DNA from: UBA9547 sp044349205
GTDB lineage: Bacteria; Bacteroidota; Bacteroidia; Cytophagales; UBA9547
Direction of reading: 5' to 3'
DNA length: 49,276 nt
Assembly: GCA_044349205.1 (NCBI GenBank)
Contig: JBIKRJ010000001.1
Coordinates: 1 to 49,276 of the forward strand
The notes below the pieces were generated by a model, which was given only the letters and a program-made list of their open reading frames with translations, was not told the origin of the DNA and made no database searches. Every line of letters begins with the position of its first letter. The first letter of the stretch is position 1. Of the stretch, positions 1 through 8,293 are shown piece by piece. Both the position numbers and the translations under genes were made by a program.

Positions 1-836
1 TCACTTCCCGGTTTCGGTGTATAGTTATAGTGCCATTCAGCCATTGGTGGCATACTCATTAAAATAGATTCAGTTCTTCCGTCAGTGTCCAACCCAAATT
101 TCGTTCCCTTGTCGTAGAGTAGATTGAATTCAACATATCGACTACGGCGTATGGATTGCCATTCTTTGTGGCTTTTATCATAAGGGGCATTTTTTTTATC
201 GCGCACAATGTGGCAATAAGTAGGGGCAAATGTTTTTCCCACAGACCAAACGAAATTGAAAAGTGCTCTTTTATCTTTTCCCATTAGCCTATCGAAGAAA
301 ATACCGCCTATTCCTCGGGTTTCGTTGCGGTGTGGAATAAAGAAATAATCGTCAGCCCATTTTTTGAAATCAGCATAGTAATTTTTGTCAAAAACATCAC
401 AAGTATTTTTCAACTGTCCGTGAAAGAATTTTGACTCACGTTCGTCTATGTAAATGGGTGTAAGGTCGATGCCGCCCCCAAACCACCAAGTTTTTCCAGG
501 CAGCTCAAAATATCGGATATTCATGTGTATGATTGGCACAAATGGATTGGAGGGGTGTATGACGATGGATACCCCTGTGGCGTAAAATTCATCGGCATTT
601 AGGCCAAAGGCCTCGTTCATCTTTTTTGTTACAGGGCCATGCACCGCCGAAAAATTGACTCCCGCTTTTTCCAATATTTTTCCGTTTTGCAACACGCGCG
701 TGTCGCCTCCACCACCTTCAGGCCTTTGCCAATGGTCAGAAATGAATTTGCCGGTACCATCCTCTTCTTGCAAGGCGTAACAAATGTCTTCTTGAAGTTT
801 TTTAAACTCTTTGGCGATGTCTTCTTTTTTCATCAT
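1..836 (-). CDS. hemF: Oxygen-dependent coproporphyrinogen III oxidase, 3' end cut by window edge
   Basis: Catalyses the O2-dependent double decarboxylation of coproporphyrinogen III to protoporphyrinogen IX in cytosolic haem synthesis. I translated 278 codons from ATG at 836. The family signatures are clear: GGGGDTRV near residue 38, HMNIRYFELPGKTWWFGG around 105-125, RGIGGIFFD near 175, and the hallmark block RRSRYVEFNLLYDRG-like followed by GTKFGLDTDGRTESILMSMPP near the visible end. Family members are about 300 residues, so only roughly 20 C-terminal residues are missing. The ATG overlaps the stop codon of tamL (TAATG), which suggests translational coupling; a second ATG follows immediately. 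No frame damage is visible. Confidence 0.96.
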   Translation of the reverse strand, partial: MMKKEDIAKEFKKLQEDICYALQEEDGTGKFISDHWQRPEGGGGDTRVLQNGKILEKAGVNFSAVHGPVTKKMNEAFGLNADEFYATGVSIVIHPSNPFVPIIHMNIRYFELPGKTWWFGGGIDLTPIYIDERESKFFHGQLKNTCDVFDKNYYADFKKWADDYFFIPHRNETRGIGGIFFDRLMGKDKRALFNFVWSVGKTFAPTYCHIVRDKKNAPYDKSHKEWQSIRRSRYVEFNLLYDKGTKFGLDTDGRTESILMSMPPMAEWHYNYTPKPGS

Positions 837-3298
837 TAAAAGGGGTATCCAATCCCAATATTTAATAATCCGTACTCTTTTTTGTTGGTAATATTGTCAA
901 ACGACCAATCTTTTATGACAAACCTTTCTTCCAAAGGATATGCAGGGTCGTACACTTTCATGCCCCAATCGAAACGTACCAAAAGAAAGGTAAAATTCAG
1001 CCTAAGGCCCACACCGGTACCTACCGCAATTTCTTTGTAAAATCTATCCAAACTGAATTGTGATTTTTCGTCGGTTTGCAAAGAATTTCCAAGTCGCCAA
1101 ACATTTCCCGCATCCAAGAAAAAAGCCCCTTCTATGAATTTGATTAACTTAAATCTAGATTCAGCGCTAGTTTCCAACACGATTTCGCCTGGTTGCTCGA
1201 ATTTGTAATCGAAACTGCCGTCGGGACGAATGTTGATGGGAGCTTGTGAACCAGGCCCTAGTCGTCTTGGTCGCCAAGCTCTCAAGCTGTTGCTGCCGCC
1301 TGCAAAAAAGTATTTTTCGTAGGGAAGCGCTTTGTTTTCACTTGAAGAAATGGCCAACCCAGTATTGATGCGAAATGCAAATTGGCTAATTGGAGAAGGA
1401 GCGCGATAAAAGCGAAAGTCTGAATTAAATTTTAAGTATTTGAAGTAAGCCAGCTCGCCAAAAAGCTTCTTATTCTGAATAATTTCCGCTTTTTCTAATT
1501 CATTTTCAAAAAAACGCAAAGTTGTGCCACCACTTTCGGCGAAAAGCCTAACGAAACTACCGTTTACAAAGCGAGTAAAATCGTTGTTGTTGTATAGGTA
1601 TGTAAAATGAATGCCTGATACAAAAGAAGGTCGAAAACTGTTAACAAGTGTATTTCCTTGTGCTTGTAACAAAGCCAGATAGTCTGAAAAAGAAGACTTG
1701 AGCTGAGGGGTTTGAATAATATTCAAGTCGGCAACCGACAAAATGTAGCGTGAATAGGTGTTTCGGGTGAAAGTATAGTTGACCGCCAATTTGAAATTTC
1801 GCCTCGAATATTCAGGTCGAACTATATTGTTTAGTGAAAAACTAATCCGTGTGCGAGGATATAAATTGTTGAATTTGAATCGGATGCGAGTAGGAATATA
1901 AAACTGCGGAAAGGTCATACCCACGTCTGCCGAAGCTTCTGCTGTTTTATATACCACATCGGGGTCGGTTGCGCTTGCCACCCCCTCTATGCCGTATCTA
2001 ATACTGGCATCTATGTTTTCGCAACCTCGCAATACATTGCGATTTAGAAAGGCAATGCTTCCTTGCGGGCCGGGCAAACCTTGTGTCACATTCAAACCCC
2101 ATTCGTCGGTTATTTGGTATTTTTTACTCGAATTCAACACTATAATCATTTGCAAAGTCGAATCTAGCGTCTTTGATTTTTGGTATCGAATGTCGATGTA
2201 TCGAAAGTTGTCTAGGTTTGCCAAGTTTAGTTGGGTGTTTATGGTTTTGCTCAAACTATAAGGGTCATTTGGTCTGAACTTTATTTTTCCAGCAATTACC
2301 TTTTTCCCGTATTTGTTTTTTGCTTGCAAAAATTGAATGTTCTCATACCATACAGTGTCTAGTTTTCTTTTACCAAATTCATTGTATTCCAATAAGCAAG
2401 AAATAGAGCCAATGGTATATTTTTTAAAGATTGCAGAGCTTGAATCTGCATTGATGAGCATTTTCACATCGGCGCGAAAGGCTTCCACGGTAGTATCGAT
2501 TTGATAGGAAATGAATTGTTTTTGAAAATCGTAATAGCCTTGGTCTTTCAAAAACTTATCTATGCGATCGCGTTCTTGTATTAGGGTGCTTTCGTCAAGT
2601 TTTTGATTGATTTTGATAATGCTGTGTTCTTTTTCTTTGTTTATCAACTCATGTATTTTCTTGTGCGGAATTTGGTAGCCAAAGGAACTGACAAGGTGTG
2701 GAGTGTTCTCCTCTACTTGGTAGGTGATGTCTAATTTTTTCCTTGTTGTATCAAAATTTGTAAATACTTTACTGTGGAAAAAGCCTTTGGCGCGCAACAT
2801 TTGTTGCATCAATTGTGCAGTTCGAATAATTTTTTCCTCATCGGCAATAGAGGGTGCTTCGCCAAATGTGCGCATAAAAGCGTTGCCTTCATTTTCCCGA
2901 ACATCTAATTTGTTTATTTTCTTATCTCTTTCGGTACGAAGTCTTTCAATTCGTTTTTTGTCGGTACTGTCTTTGGCTATTTTGGTCTCGTATTTCTGAT
3001 TGATTTTCACTCTCTTTTTTTCGATTCGTTTTTTGTATTGAAACGATTTTCCAATCAGGTAAAAATAAAAATAAGGCTTTGAGCCTAATAAGGGGAGTTT
3101 TCTGTTTGGCTTTTGTTGGTAAAGCGGTGTGTACTTTTCTTTAGGCACTTGCTTCTGTCCTTTCACATCTTGTTCATGCAACAAATATTCTCCTTCGCCC
3201 AATAGTTTGTTGCTTTCCAAGTATTTGCTTGTCGAACAAGAACTTTGCAGGAAAGAAAAAGCAATAAAAAACAGTATGTAAATTTGAAACTTATGCAA
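836..3298 (-). CDS. tamL: TamL-type BamA/TamA family outer-membrane lipoprotein
   Basis: Omp85-superfamily protein of 820 residues. The N-terminus has a lipoprotein signal with lipobox LQSSC (Cys about residue 21), followed by POTRA-like repeats (about 150-400) and a C-terminal barrel (about 430-820) ending in a terminal Phe (GIGYPF), as expected for a Bam substrate. A lipidated TamA-like protein is the hallmark of Bacteroidota TamL, which with TamB moves lipids or proteins between membranes. TamB is not next to it here; the downstream gene is hemF. The only start that keeps the signal peptide is TTG at 3298, because no ATG precedes the lipobox. BamA itself is less likely, since it is not a lipoprotein. 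Role is inferred from the family. Confidence 0.82.
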   Translation of the reverse strand: MHKFQIYILFFIAFSFLQSSCSTSKYLESNKLLGEGEYLLHEQDVKGQKQVPKEKYTPLYQQKPNRKLPLLGSKPYFYFYLIGKSFQYKKRIEKKRVKINQKYETKIAKDSTDKKRIERLRTERDKKINKLDVRENEGNAFMRTFGEAPSIADEEKIIRTAQLMQQMLRAKGFFHSKVFTNFDTTRKKLDITYQVEENTPHLVSSFGYQIPHKKIHELINKEKEHSIIKINQKLDESTLIQERDRIDKFLKDQGYYDFQKQFISYQIDTTVEAFRADVKMLINADSSSAIFKKYTIGSISCLLEYNEFGKRKLDTVWYENIQFLQAKNKYGKKVIAGKIKFRPNDPYSLSKTINTQLNLANLDNFRYIDIRYQKSKTLDSTLQMIIVLNSSKKYQITDEWGLNVTQGLPGPQGSIAFLNRNVLRGCENIDASIRYGIEGVASATDPDVVYKTAEASADVGMTFPQFYIPTRIRFKFNNLYPRTRISFSLNNIVRPEYSRRNFKLAVNYTFTRNTYSRYILSVADLNIIQTPQLKSSFSDYLALLQAQGNTLVNSFRPSFVSGIHFTYLYNNNDFTRFVNGSFVRLFAESGGTTLRFFENELEKAEIIQNKKLFGELAYFKYLKFNSDFRFYRAPSPISQFAFRINTGLAISSSENKALPYEKYFFAGGSNSLRAWRPRRLGPGSQAPINIRPDGSFDYKFEQPGEIVLETSAESRFKLIKFIEGAFFLDAGNVWRLGNSLQTDEKSQFSLDRFYKEIAVGTGVGLRLNFTFLLVRFDWGMKVYDPAYPLEERFVIKDWSFDNITNKKEYGLLNIGIGYPF
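3279..3286 (+). promoter_or_regulatory. Possible -7 promoter element for the SpoU methyltransferase gene
   Basis: TAAATTTG matches the Bacteroidota -7 consensus TAnnTTTG and lies 23 bases before the ATG at 3310, inside the first codons of divergent tamL. I found no TTTG at the expected -33 spacing, so support is weak. Confidence 0.25.
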
Positions 3299-3309
3299 AA
3301 TGGAGCTAG

Positions 3310-4035
3310 ATGCTAAGTAAAGCCGATATCAAATACATCAATTCTTTGCAAAATAAGAAATACCGCAAAATTGAACGTGCCTTTTTGGTTGAAGGGCTTA
3401 AAAATGTAGAGGAACTACTAAAATCGGATTACAAAATAAAGAGGCTTTTTTGTACCGAATCGTATGCAGAAACTTTTTCAAAATCGTTTACCCAAGTAGA
3501 AGTATTGAGCGAAAATGAATTGTCGAAATTGGGCACGTTGGAAAATAACACAAGCGCATTGGCGGTTGTACAAACCAAAGATTTGGCCAATTTGCCATCT
3601 TCTACCCACAACCTAATTTTGGCTTTGGATGGGCTAAATGACCCTGGAAACTTAGGTACCATCATTCGGATTGCCGACTGGTATGGAATAAAGGATATTG
3701 TGTGTAGCCTTGAAACAGTCGATTTCTACAACCCTAAAGTAATCAATTCAAGCAAAGGTTCGTTTACCCGTGTAAATGTATATTACACCCAATTAGACAG
3801 GTTTCTAACTGAAATTCAGTTACCTATACTGGCTTCATGTATGAATGGAACTTCAATTTATAAACTCGATAATCAGCTACCTTGTGTGCTTTTGATGGGA
3901 AGCGAAGCCAATGGTATTCAAAAACATTTGCTAAAACTGGCGAGCAAAGAAATTAGCATACCACGAGTAGGTGTTTCCGAATCATTGAATGTTGGAGTGG
4001 CAACCGGAATTTTGATAGACAGGCTTTTGAATTAA
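3310..4035 (+). CDS. TrmH/SpoU-family RNA 2'-O-ribose methyltransferase
   Basis: S-adenosylmethionine-dependent ribose methyltransferase with a SPOUT trefoil-knot fold, acting on rRNA or tRNA in the cytosol. Residues 1-95 form the substrate-binding domain (starting with a YINSLQNKKYRK segment). The catalytic domain shows motif 1 DGLNDPGNLGTIIR (107-120), motif 2 LLMGSEANGI (194-203) and motif 3 SLNVGVATGIL (225-235). The length of 241 residues is normal. The exact target nucleotide cannot be read from sequence. It diverges from tamL with only 11 bases between the two start codons, a neighbour pair I recall from other Bacteroidota. A hairpin terminator overlaps its stop codon. Confidence 0.9.
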   Translation: MLSKADIKYINSLQNKKYRKIERAFLVEGLKNVEELLKSDYKIKRLFCTESYAETFSKSFTQVEVLSENELSKLGTLENNTSALAVVQTKDLANLPSSTHNLILALDGLNDPGNLGTIIRIADWYGIKDIVCSLETVDFYNPKVINSSKGSFTRVNVYYTQLDRFLTEIQLPILASCMNGTSIYKLDNQLPCVLLMGSEANGIQKHLLKLASKEISIPRVGVSESLNVGVATGILIDRLLN

Positions 4036-4059
4036 AAAAGGCGGAACTCCGCCTTTTTT
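4034..4059. terminator. Bidirectional intrinsic terminator between SpoU gene and ferredoxin
   Basis: Perfect 11-bp stem AAAAAAGGCGG / CCGCCTTTTTT with a 4-base loop (AACT). It has a T-run on either strand and lies between two convergent genes. The left arm begins in the stop codon of the SpoU gene. Confidence 0.9.
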
Positions 4060-4068
4060 AATTCTAGT

Positions 4069-4416
4069 TTATTCGCCATGAAGCCAAGCTTTTTTGGCTT
4101 CAAGTTCCTCTTTGGTCTCGCGCATGTCGGGGTCATCTACACAGCAGTCCACAGGACATACAGCAGCGCATTGGGGTTCTTCATGAAATCCGGTACACTC
4201 GGTACATTTATTAGGAACGATGTAATACAAGTCGGGTGATATAGGTTCTTGAGAAGCTTTTCCGTCGATAATAGTACCGTCCTCCAATTCTACTTGGGTT
4301 AGTTTTGTACCACCACCCCATGTCCATTTGGCGCCGCCTTCGTAAATGGCAGTATTAGGACATTCGGGTTCGCAAGCCCCGCAGTTAATACATTCTTCTG
4401 TAATAATAATCGCCAT
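4069..4416 (-). CDS. 4Fe-4S dicluster ferredoxin
   Basis: Small cytosolic electron carrier of 115 residues. Two cluster motifs are visible: CINCGACEPECP with Cys9, 12, 15 and 19, and a second set starting CTECTGFHEE with Cys71, 74, 83 and 87 plus an extra CC pair at 91-92. Between them lies an insertion of about 35 residues (28-64), and an acidic tail follows. This layout is typical of a Bacteroidota ferredoxin. It diverges from the acyl-CoA reductase gene, so it may supply that enzyme or a related pathway with electrons, which is inference. ATG at 4416 is the only sensible start. Confidence 0.93.
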   Translation of the reverse strand: MAIIITEECINCGACEPECPNTAIYEGGAKWTWGGGTKLTQVELEDGTIIDGKASQEPISPDLYYIVPNKCTECTGFHEEPQCAAVCPVDCCVDDPDMRETKEELEAKKAWLHGE

Positions 4417-4452
4417 GGCCGATGTTTTTATTCAATAACTATTTTTTGGACT

Positions 4453-4461
4453 ACAAAGTTA
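4453..4461 (-). promoter_or_regulatory. -7 promoter element for the ferredoxin gene
   Basis: Minus-strand TAACTTTGT is a perfect match to TAnnTTTGY, 37-45 bases upstream of the ferredoxin ATG. A TTTG lies upstream at a longer than usual spacing of 25 bases. Confidence 0.45.
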
Positions 4462-4478
4462 GCAATACTGCTTTAATA

Positions 4479-4487
4479 TAGCTTTGC
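4479..4487 (+). promoter_or_regulatory. -7 promoter element for the acyl-CoA reductase gene
   Basis: TAGCTTTGC is a perfect match to TAnnTTTGY and faces the opposite way to the ferredoxin element 17 bases away. This implies a leader of about 75 bases before the ATG at 4570. The -33 element is not clear. Confidence 0.35.
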
Positions 4488-4569
4488 AAAAACAAACAAT
4501 TGCAGAAACTCAAGATTTAGTTTCTAAAAAGTAGTGTTTCTGAAATGTTTTCATCTTCAAGCCATCCTT

Positions 4570-5607
4570 ATGTATAAACCCACAAATTTTATTCCTCTTT
4601 CGGTGAAAGTAGATTCATTTTCAAAACTAGGAAAATATCTTTCTGCCTTGTCTGAACAAGAAATATCCGACTTGACAACACGTGCGTCTGCTGAAAACAG
4701 GTGGTTTACTTCAGAAAGTGTTGGGCTAGCGCTGAAAAACCTTGCAATAATGTTGGAGAATGAAAATCTGAACATTTTCGTTCAAAAATATGACACACTA
4801 TCTGCACAAAGAGAGGTAAAAACAGTAGGGGTGGTGATGGCAGGCAATATACCAGCCGTTGGTTTTCACGATGCTTTTTGTGTGCTTTTGTCTGGGCATA
4901 AGCTGCTTGCAAAACTTAGCAAAGACGATACTGTTTTGATGCGATTTCTATTGGAAAAGCTTCTCGAGATAGCGCCTGAATTTGCATCTTTTGTACAGTA
5001 TGCCGATAGGATGAAAGAAATGGACGCTGTAATTTGTACGGGTAGCGACAATTCGGCAAGATATTTCGATTATTATTTCGGAAAATATCCTCATATAATT
5101 CGTAAAAACAGAACCTCTATCGCAGTATTGGATGGCAACGAAAGTCTTGCCGAACTAGAACTTCTAGCCAAAGATGTATTTTCCTACTATGGTTTAGGTT
5201 GCAGAAATGTTTCGAAGATAATGATACCCGAAAGCATGGATGTGACCAAAGTAATTGAGGCATTTGAGCCTTATTCTCATATTATTGACCATCACAAATA
5301 CGCCAATAATTATACTTACAACAGGGCCGTACTGTTGTTGAACAATGAGGTTTTTTTGGACAATGGTTTTCTGCTTTTCAGAGAAACCAATGACTTGCAT
5401 TCGCCACTTTCCGTGTTGTATTATGCGCGATATGCTCAAAAAAAGGAGCTTTTAGAATACTTAGACACCCACAAGCAACACATACAATGTGTAGTGAGTA
5501 ATTTGACAGAGATTGCAAACAGAGTACAATTTGGGAAAACTCAGTCTCCGTTGTTTTTGGACTATGCCGATGGTGTAGATACCATGGCTTTTTTGTTAGG
5601 GCTGTAA
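4570..5607 (+). CDS. LuxC-family acyl-CoA/acyl reductase
   Basis: Aldehyde-dehydrogenase-fold enzyme of 345 residues, related to LuxC, which reduces activated fatty acids to aldehydes with NADPH through a thioester on cysteine. The nucleotide-binding part reads GVVMAGNIPAVGFHD (87-101), and CTGSDNSARYF follows near 156-166. The candidate active Cys is C211 in YYGLGCRNVSK. LuxD and LuxE are absent, so luminescence is not implied. In non-luminous Bacteroidota the physiological aldehyde is unknown to me. Translation could begin in frame at 4534, but ATG at 4570 fits the family N-terminus. The gene runs convergently into the barrel-protein gene with one base between the stop codons. Confidence 0.87.
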   Translation: MYKPTNFIPLSVKVDSFSKLGKYLSALSEQEISDLTTRASAENRWFTSESVGLALKNLAIMLENENLNIFVQKYDTLSAQREVKTVGVVMAGNIPAVGFHDAFCVLLSGHKLLAKLSKDDTVLMRFLLEKLLEIAPEFASFVQYADRMKEMDAVICTGSDNSARYFDYYFGKYPHIIRKNRTSIAVLDGNESLAELELLAKDVFSYYGLGCRNVSKIMIPESMDVTKVIEAFEPYSHIIDHHKYANNYTYNRAVLLLNNEVFLDNGFLLFRETNDLHSPLSVLYYARYAQKKELLEYLDTHKQHIQCVVSNLTEIANRVQFGKTQSPLFLDYADGVDTMAFLLGL

Positions 5608-5608
5608 C

Positions 5609-6277
5609 CTATTTTAACGGTAAGTAGTACGCTAACGAAAGCATAAAAACAGAATTGGCAAGACTTGCGTTACTGTTTTTAGAAATGTTTGTAAAACTGC
5701 GGTTGTATCTAATTTCAGCGGCAAACCTACCTACCGCCTCCGCTGGAAATTCAACACCGGCGCCTATTATGAATCCAACATCTAAAGGTTTGAAAAGCTT
5801 AGAGGAATTCGCGTTTATCTCATCTTTTCTTCCACCAACACTATAAGTTCTGGTAGAAGCAGCCAATATTCCAAGATAAGGCCCTGCTGCGGCAAAATAT
5901 TGCACATTTTTTGGATTGCCAAAATACACTTTGCCGTATACGGGCAAATTGATGTAATGCATCATGTAACGGGCGTTAATTTCGTAAGGGTTAATCATTT
6001 CTTTTCCGTTTTCGTCTACAGATTTCAGATACCCTTTTTCTCTTCCACCCCAAAGGCCATACGAAAGTTCGCCAAAAACAGCATACATGTCGTCAAACTT
6101 GCATCCAACAACACCACCAAGGGTGTAAGCCATTACGCTTTTGTGAGATAAGCCTGGCTCAGATTTGCCACCAAAACGAGTTATTCCAGTACCCAATCGG
6201 CCACCAACTACTAATTCTTGGGCATACATCCATGTTACATTTCCCAACAATAGAGCCGCAAGACAAAAAATTCTCAT
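5609..6277 (-). CDS. Outer-membrane beta-barrel (porin-family) protein
   Basis: Protein of 222 residues with a Sec signal peptide of about 19 residues ending at MYAQ-E. The rest consists of short amphipathic strands with Gly and aromatic residues, e.g. ELVVGGRLGTGI, INLPVYGKVYFG, YFAAAGPYLGIL and VGFIIGAGVEF. This resembles the small 8-stranded OMP_b-brl proteins of Bacteroidota. The C-terminus ends SLAYYLPLK. No specific cargo or partner can be named. The gene stands alone between two oppositely oriented or unrelated genes, and it has only one base between its stop and that of the acyl-CoA reductase. Confidence 0.78.
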   Translation of the reverse strand: MRIFCLAALLLGNVTWMYAQELVVGGRLGTGITRFGGKSEPGLSHKSVMAYTLGGVVGCKFDDMYAVFGELSYGLWGGREKGYLKSVDENGKEMINPYEINARYMMHYINLPVYGKVYFGNPKNVQYFAAAGPYLGILAASTRTYSVGGRKDEINANSSKLFKPLDVGFIIGAGVEFPAEAVGRFAAEIRYNRSFTNISKNSNASLANSVFMLSLAYYLPLK

Positions 6278-6356
6278 AACCTTAAGTATCTAAATTAAAT
6301 CCCAAAGTAGCGTATTATTTCTTAAAATCCATAAAATGAGGCATGCTTTCTAGTTA

Positions 6357-6375
6357 GTTTCAAAAGATTTGAAAC
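6357..6375. repeat. Perfect short inverted repeat
   Basis: GTTTCAAA / TTTGAAAC, 8-bp arms with a 3-base centre, between the dioxygenase stop (6380) and the barrel-protein start (6277). No T-run follows on the minus strand, so an operator is as likely as a terminator. Confidence 0.4.
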
Positions 6376-6379
6376 GAAA

Positions 6380-6898
6380 TCAAGATTTTTTCGGGTCGTT
6401 CATCACTGTTCCGCATTTGTTGCAAGTGCACAATTTGGGCGAATTGTAAAAACGGTTCATCACTTCGGGAAGTTGTTTCACTATGTCGGTTATTATCAAA
6501 TATTCCTCGTAAAGCAGATTTTCGCACTTTTCACAGAACCACAAAAATCCGTCTTTTTCGTTGGGTTTGCGGTAGCGCTCTATGACAAGGCCAATGGTGT
6601 TGGCAGGCCGCTGGGGCAAATGAGGTACCCTAGGAGGTAGCAAAAACATGTCACCTTCCGAAATAGTAATGTTTTCGGTTTTGCCATTTTGAATAATGCG
6701 CAAGTTGAAGCTGCCCTCTAATTGGTAAAAAAGCTCTTCACCTTCGTTGTAATGAAAATCTTTGCGGGCATTGGGACCACCTACCACCATGACTATAAAG
6801 TCATCGTTGCCTTTGTACACCTGCTGGTTGCCTACTGGGGGTTTGAGCAAATGACGATTTTCGTCAATCCACTTTTTGAGGTTGAAGGGTTTTGTCAT
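6380..6898 (-). CDS. nbaC: 3-hydroxyanthranilate 3,4-dioxygenase
   Basis: Fe(II) cupin enzyme that opens 3-hydroxyanthranilate to 2-amino-3-carboxymuconate semialdehyde, which leads to quinolinate and NAD in the kynurenine route. The length of 172 residues is the normal bacterial size. Metal ligands by family alignment are His49 (DFHYNEGEELFY), Glu55 and His93 (RVPHLPQRP). The C-terminal rubredoxin-like site of the bacterial enzymes is present, with Cys122/Cys125 (FCEKC) and Cys159/Cys162 (CTCNKC). No other kynurenine-pathway gene lies in the window, so it appears transcribed alone or with the barrel gene downstream. Confidence 0.95.
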   Translation of the reverse strand: MTKPFNLKKWIDENRHLLKPPVGNQQVYKGNDDFIVMVVGGPNARKDFHYNEGEELFYQLEGSFNLRIIQNGKTENITISEGDMFLLPPRVPHLPQRPANTIGLVIERYRKPNEKDGFLWFCEKCENLLYEEYLIITDIVKQLPEVMNRFYNSPKLCTCNKCGTVMNDPKKS

Positions 6899-7069
6899 TT
6901 TTGTAGGGCGTAATTTTATTCAATAATAAAGTTTTTTTGGTTTTGGATAAACTGAAGGACTTAAAAAAATCGGAAAGAATGTAAAGATTTTGGTAATTTT
7001 TTAAAAATTTTAAATCTAATTTTAAAGCAGGAATTCTAGTCAATAGCTCCATTTTAGTACAAAAGCCCA

Positions 7070-7102
7070 TTTGTGAGTTTTCAAATTATATCTTAGTTTT
7101 GC
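7070..7102 (+). promoter_or_regulatory. Bacteroidota-type promoter of tRNA-His
   Basis: TTTG at 7070-7073 and TAGTTTTGC at 7094-7102 fit the -33 TTTG and -7 TAnnTTTGY consensus exactly, with a 20-base spacer. Transcription would start just before the tRNA at 7114. Confidence 0.75.
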
Positions 7103-7113
7103 CATCCTTATAT

Positions 7114-7188
7114 GGAGATTGTAGCTCAGTTGGTTAGAGCGCCTGATTGTGGTTCAGGAGGTCGTGGGTTCGAGACCCATCTTTCTCC
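7114..7188 (+). tRNA. tRNA-His (anticodon GTG)
   Basis: Full cloverleaf. The extra G(-1) at 7114 pairs with C73 at 7188, the tRNA-His identity pair. The D-stem is GCTC/GAGC, the anticodon stem CCTGA/TCAGG has loop TTGTGGT (GTG at 7149-7151), the variable loop has five bases, and the T-arm is GTGGG/CCCAT with TTCGAGA. CCA is not encoded. Oddity: acceptor positions 5-68 and 6-67 are both T-T mismatches, while the remaining pairs are sound. Confidence 0.93.
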
Positions 7189-7192
7189 CTCG

Positions 7193-7221
7193 AAAAGCTA
7201 CCTAAAATGGTAGCTTTTTTT
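7193..7221 (+). terminator. Intrinsic terminator after tRNA-His
   Basis: 10-bp stem AAAAGCTACC / GGTAGCTTTT, 6-base loop, then a run of seven T residues, starting five bases after the tRNA end. Confidence 0.88.
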
Positions 7222-7297
7222 GTTCTATTTAGAACTGTTTTTTCACTTCCACGTTTCTTCATAGTCTGAAATTACCGAAAAACATAAAGATATATTC

Positions 7298-8248
7298 ATG
7301 AATATTGGAGACAAAGTGCGCGAACTGCATGGCCGCAACGAGGGGATTGTGGTAGCCATATTGCCCAATGGGAAGGTGCAGGTAGAGTTGACCGACGGTT
7401 TCAACATCCCTTTTTTTAAGAAAGAGTTGGTTGTAGTCTCGCAAATTGAAGAAAAAATTTTTGCCGAAAACGAAACAGAATCAACCTCAGACAAACCCAC
7501 AAAAGCTCAGATTTTTGCAGAAAGAGGTATTTATTTGGCCAAGACTTTGGTAACAAACAATAAGCATCGGTTTCACTTAATCAACAATTCCGATTTTCAA
7601 TTGCTTTACACCTCTTTTTTATTGCAAAATTCGAAAGAACTGAAACCATTGCAAGCTGGTATTTTGAACAGAAAAACTGCTTTAGAACTATTTCAAACCG
7701 AACAAGCTAGTATTTTAACTGAATCGAAAATTATAATTCAAATCCTCTTTTTTTCGCAAGGCAGAAGTGAAATGCGATTGCCTTTGACAGGGGAAATAGA
7801 GTTGAAACTTGCCAATTGGAAAGCAGAAGCCAGCTTGTTGCCTGTTTTGGGAGTAATGGGTACTAAATGGCAATTGGACAACGAGCTTAAAAAGGCTGAT
7901 GCGCAGGCATTGGGAACCAAACTTTCAGAAAGTTTACCAGCCAAAAGCCAAGTAAAAATTGAAAAGGTGAATGCTGAACTCGATTTGCATATCGACAAAC
8001 TAACCGACAAGCATTCCAGTTTCAGACCCGACGAAATATTTCGATTCCAAATGCGAGCTTTTGAAAACCATTTGGAAAAAGCTGTTTCAGCAGGTTTGAA
8101 AGAGGTGATTTACATACATGGTGTTGGGAGCGGAATATTGAAAGACGAGATTCGAAAAAAATTGTCGAACAATATGTTTGTCAAATATTTTGAAGATGCA
8201 CCACACCAAAAATATGGACACGGTGCTGTAAAGGTGTTCCTGAAATAA
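7298..8248 (+). CDS. DUF2027-type protein with C-terminal Smr domain
   Basis: Protein of 316 residues. The N-terminus (1-50) is an SH3-like barrel (MNIGDKVRELHGRNEGIVVA), a long middle region of beta-rich character follows, and the C-terminus (about 225-316) is an Smr domain. The Smr motifs are LDLHI (about residue 228) and IYIHGVGSGILKDEIRK (about 270-286, the HGxGxG core). Smr domains are found in MutS2 and act on nucleic acids, some as endonucleases or on stalled ribosomes. This protein has no MutS part, so its target is unknown. ATG at 7298 fits. The histidine-kinase gene follows after 45 bases. Confidence 0.85.
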   Translation: MNIGDKVRELHGRNEGIVVAILPNGKVQVELTDGFNIPFFKKELVVVSQIEEKIFAENETESTSDKPTKAQIFAERGIYLAKTLVTNNKHRFHLINNSDFQLLYTSFLLQNSKELKPLQAGILNRKTALELFQTEQASILTESKIIIQILFFSQGRSEMRLPLTGEIELKLANWKAEASLLPVLGVMGTKWQLDNELKKADAQALGTKLSESLPAKSQVKIEKVNAELDLHIDKLTDKHSSFRPDEIFRFQMRAFENHLEKAVSAGLKEVIYIHGVGSGILKDEIRKKLSNNMFVKYFEDAPHQKYGHGAVKVFLK

Positions 8249-8293
8249 AGTACAATTAAATGGTATATTGCTATCGTATTTTCCTCCACTTTA

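Noticed and set aside
836..3298. Call as BamA
   Set aside because: A lipobox at the N-terminus points to the TamL lipoprotein rather than BamA.
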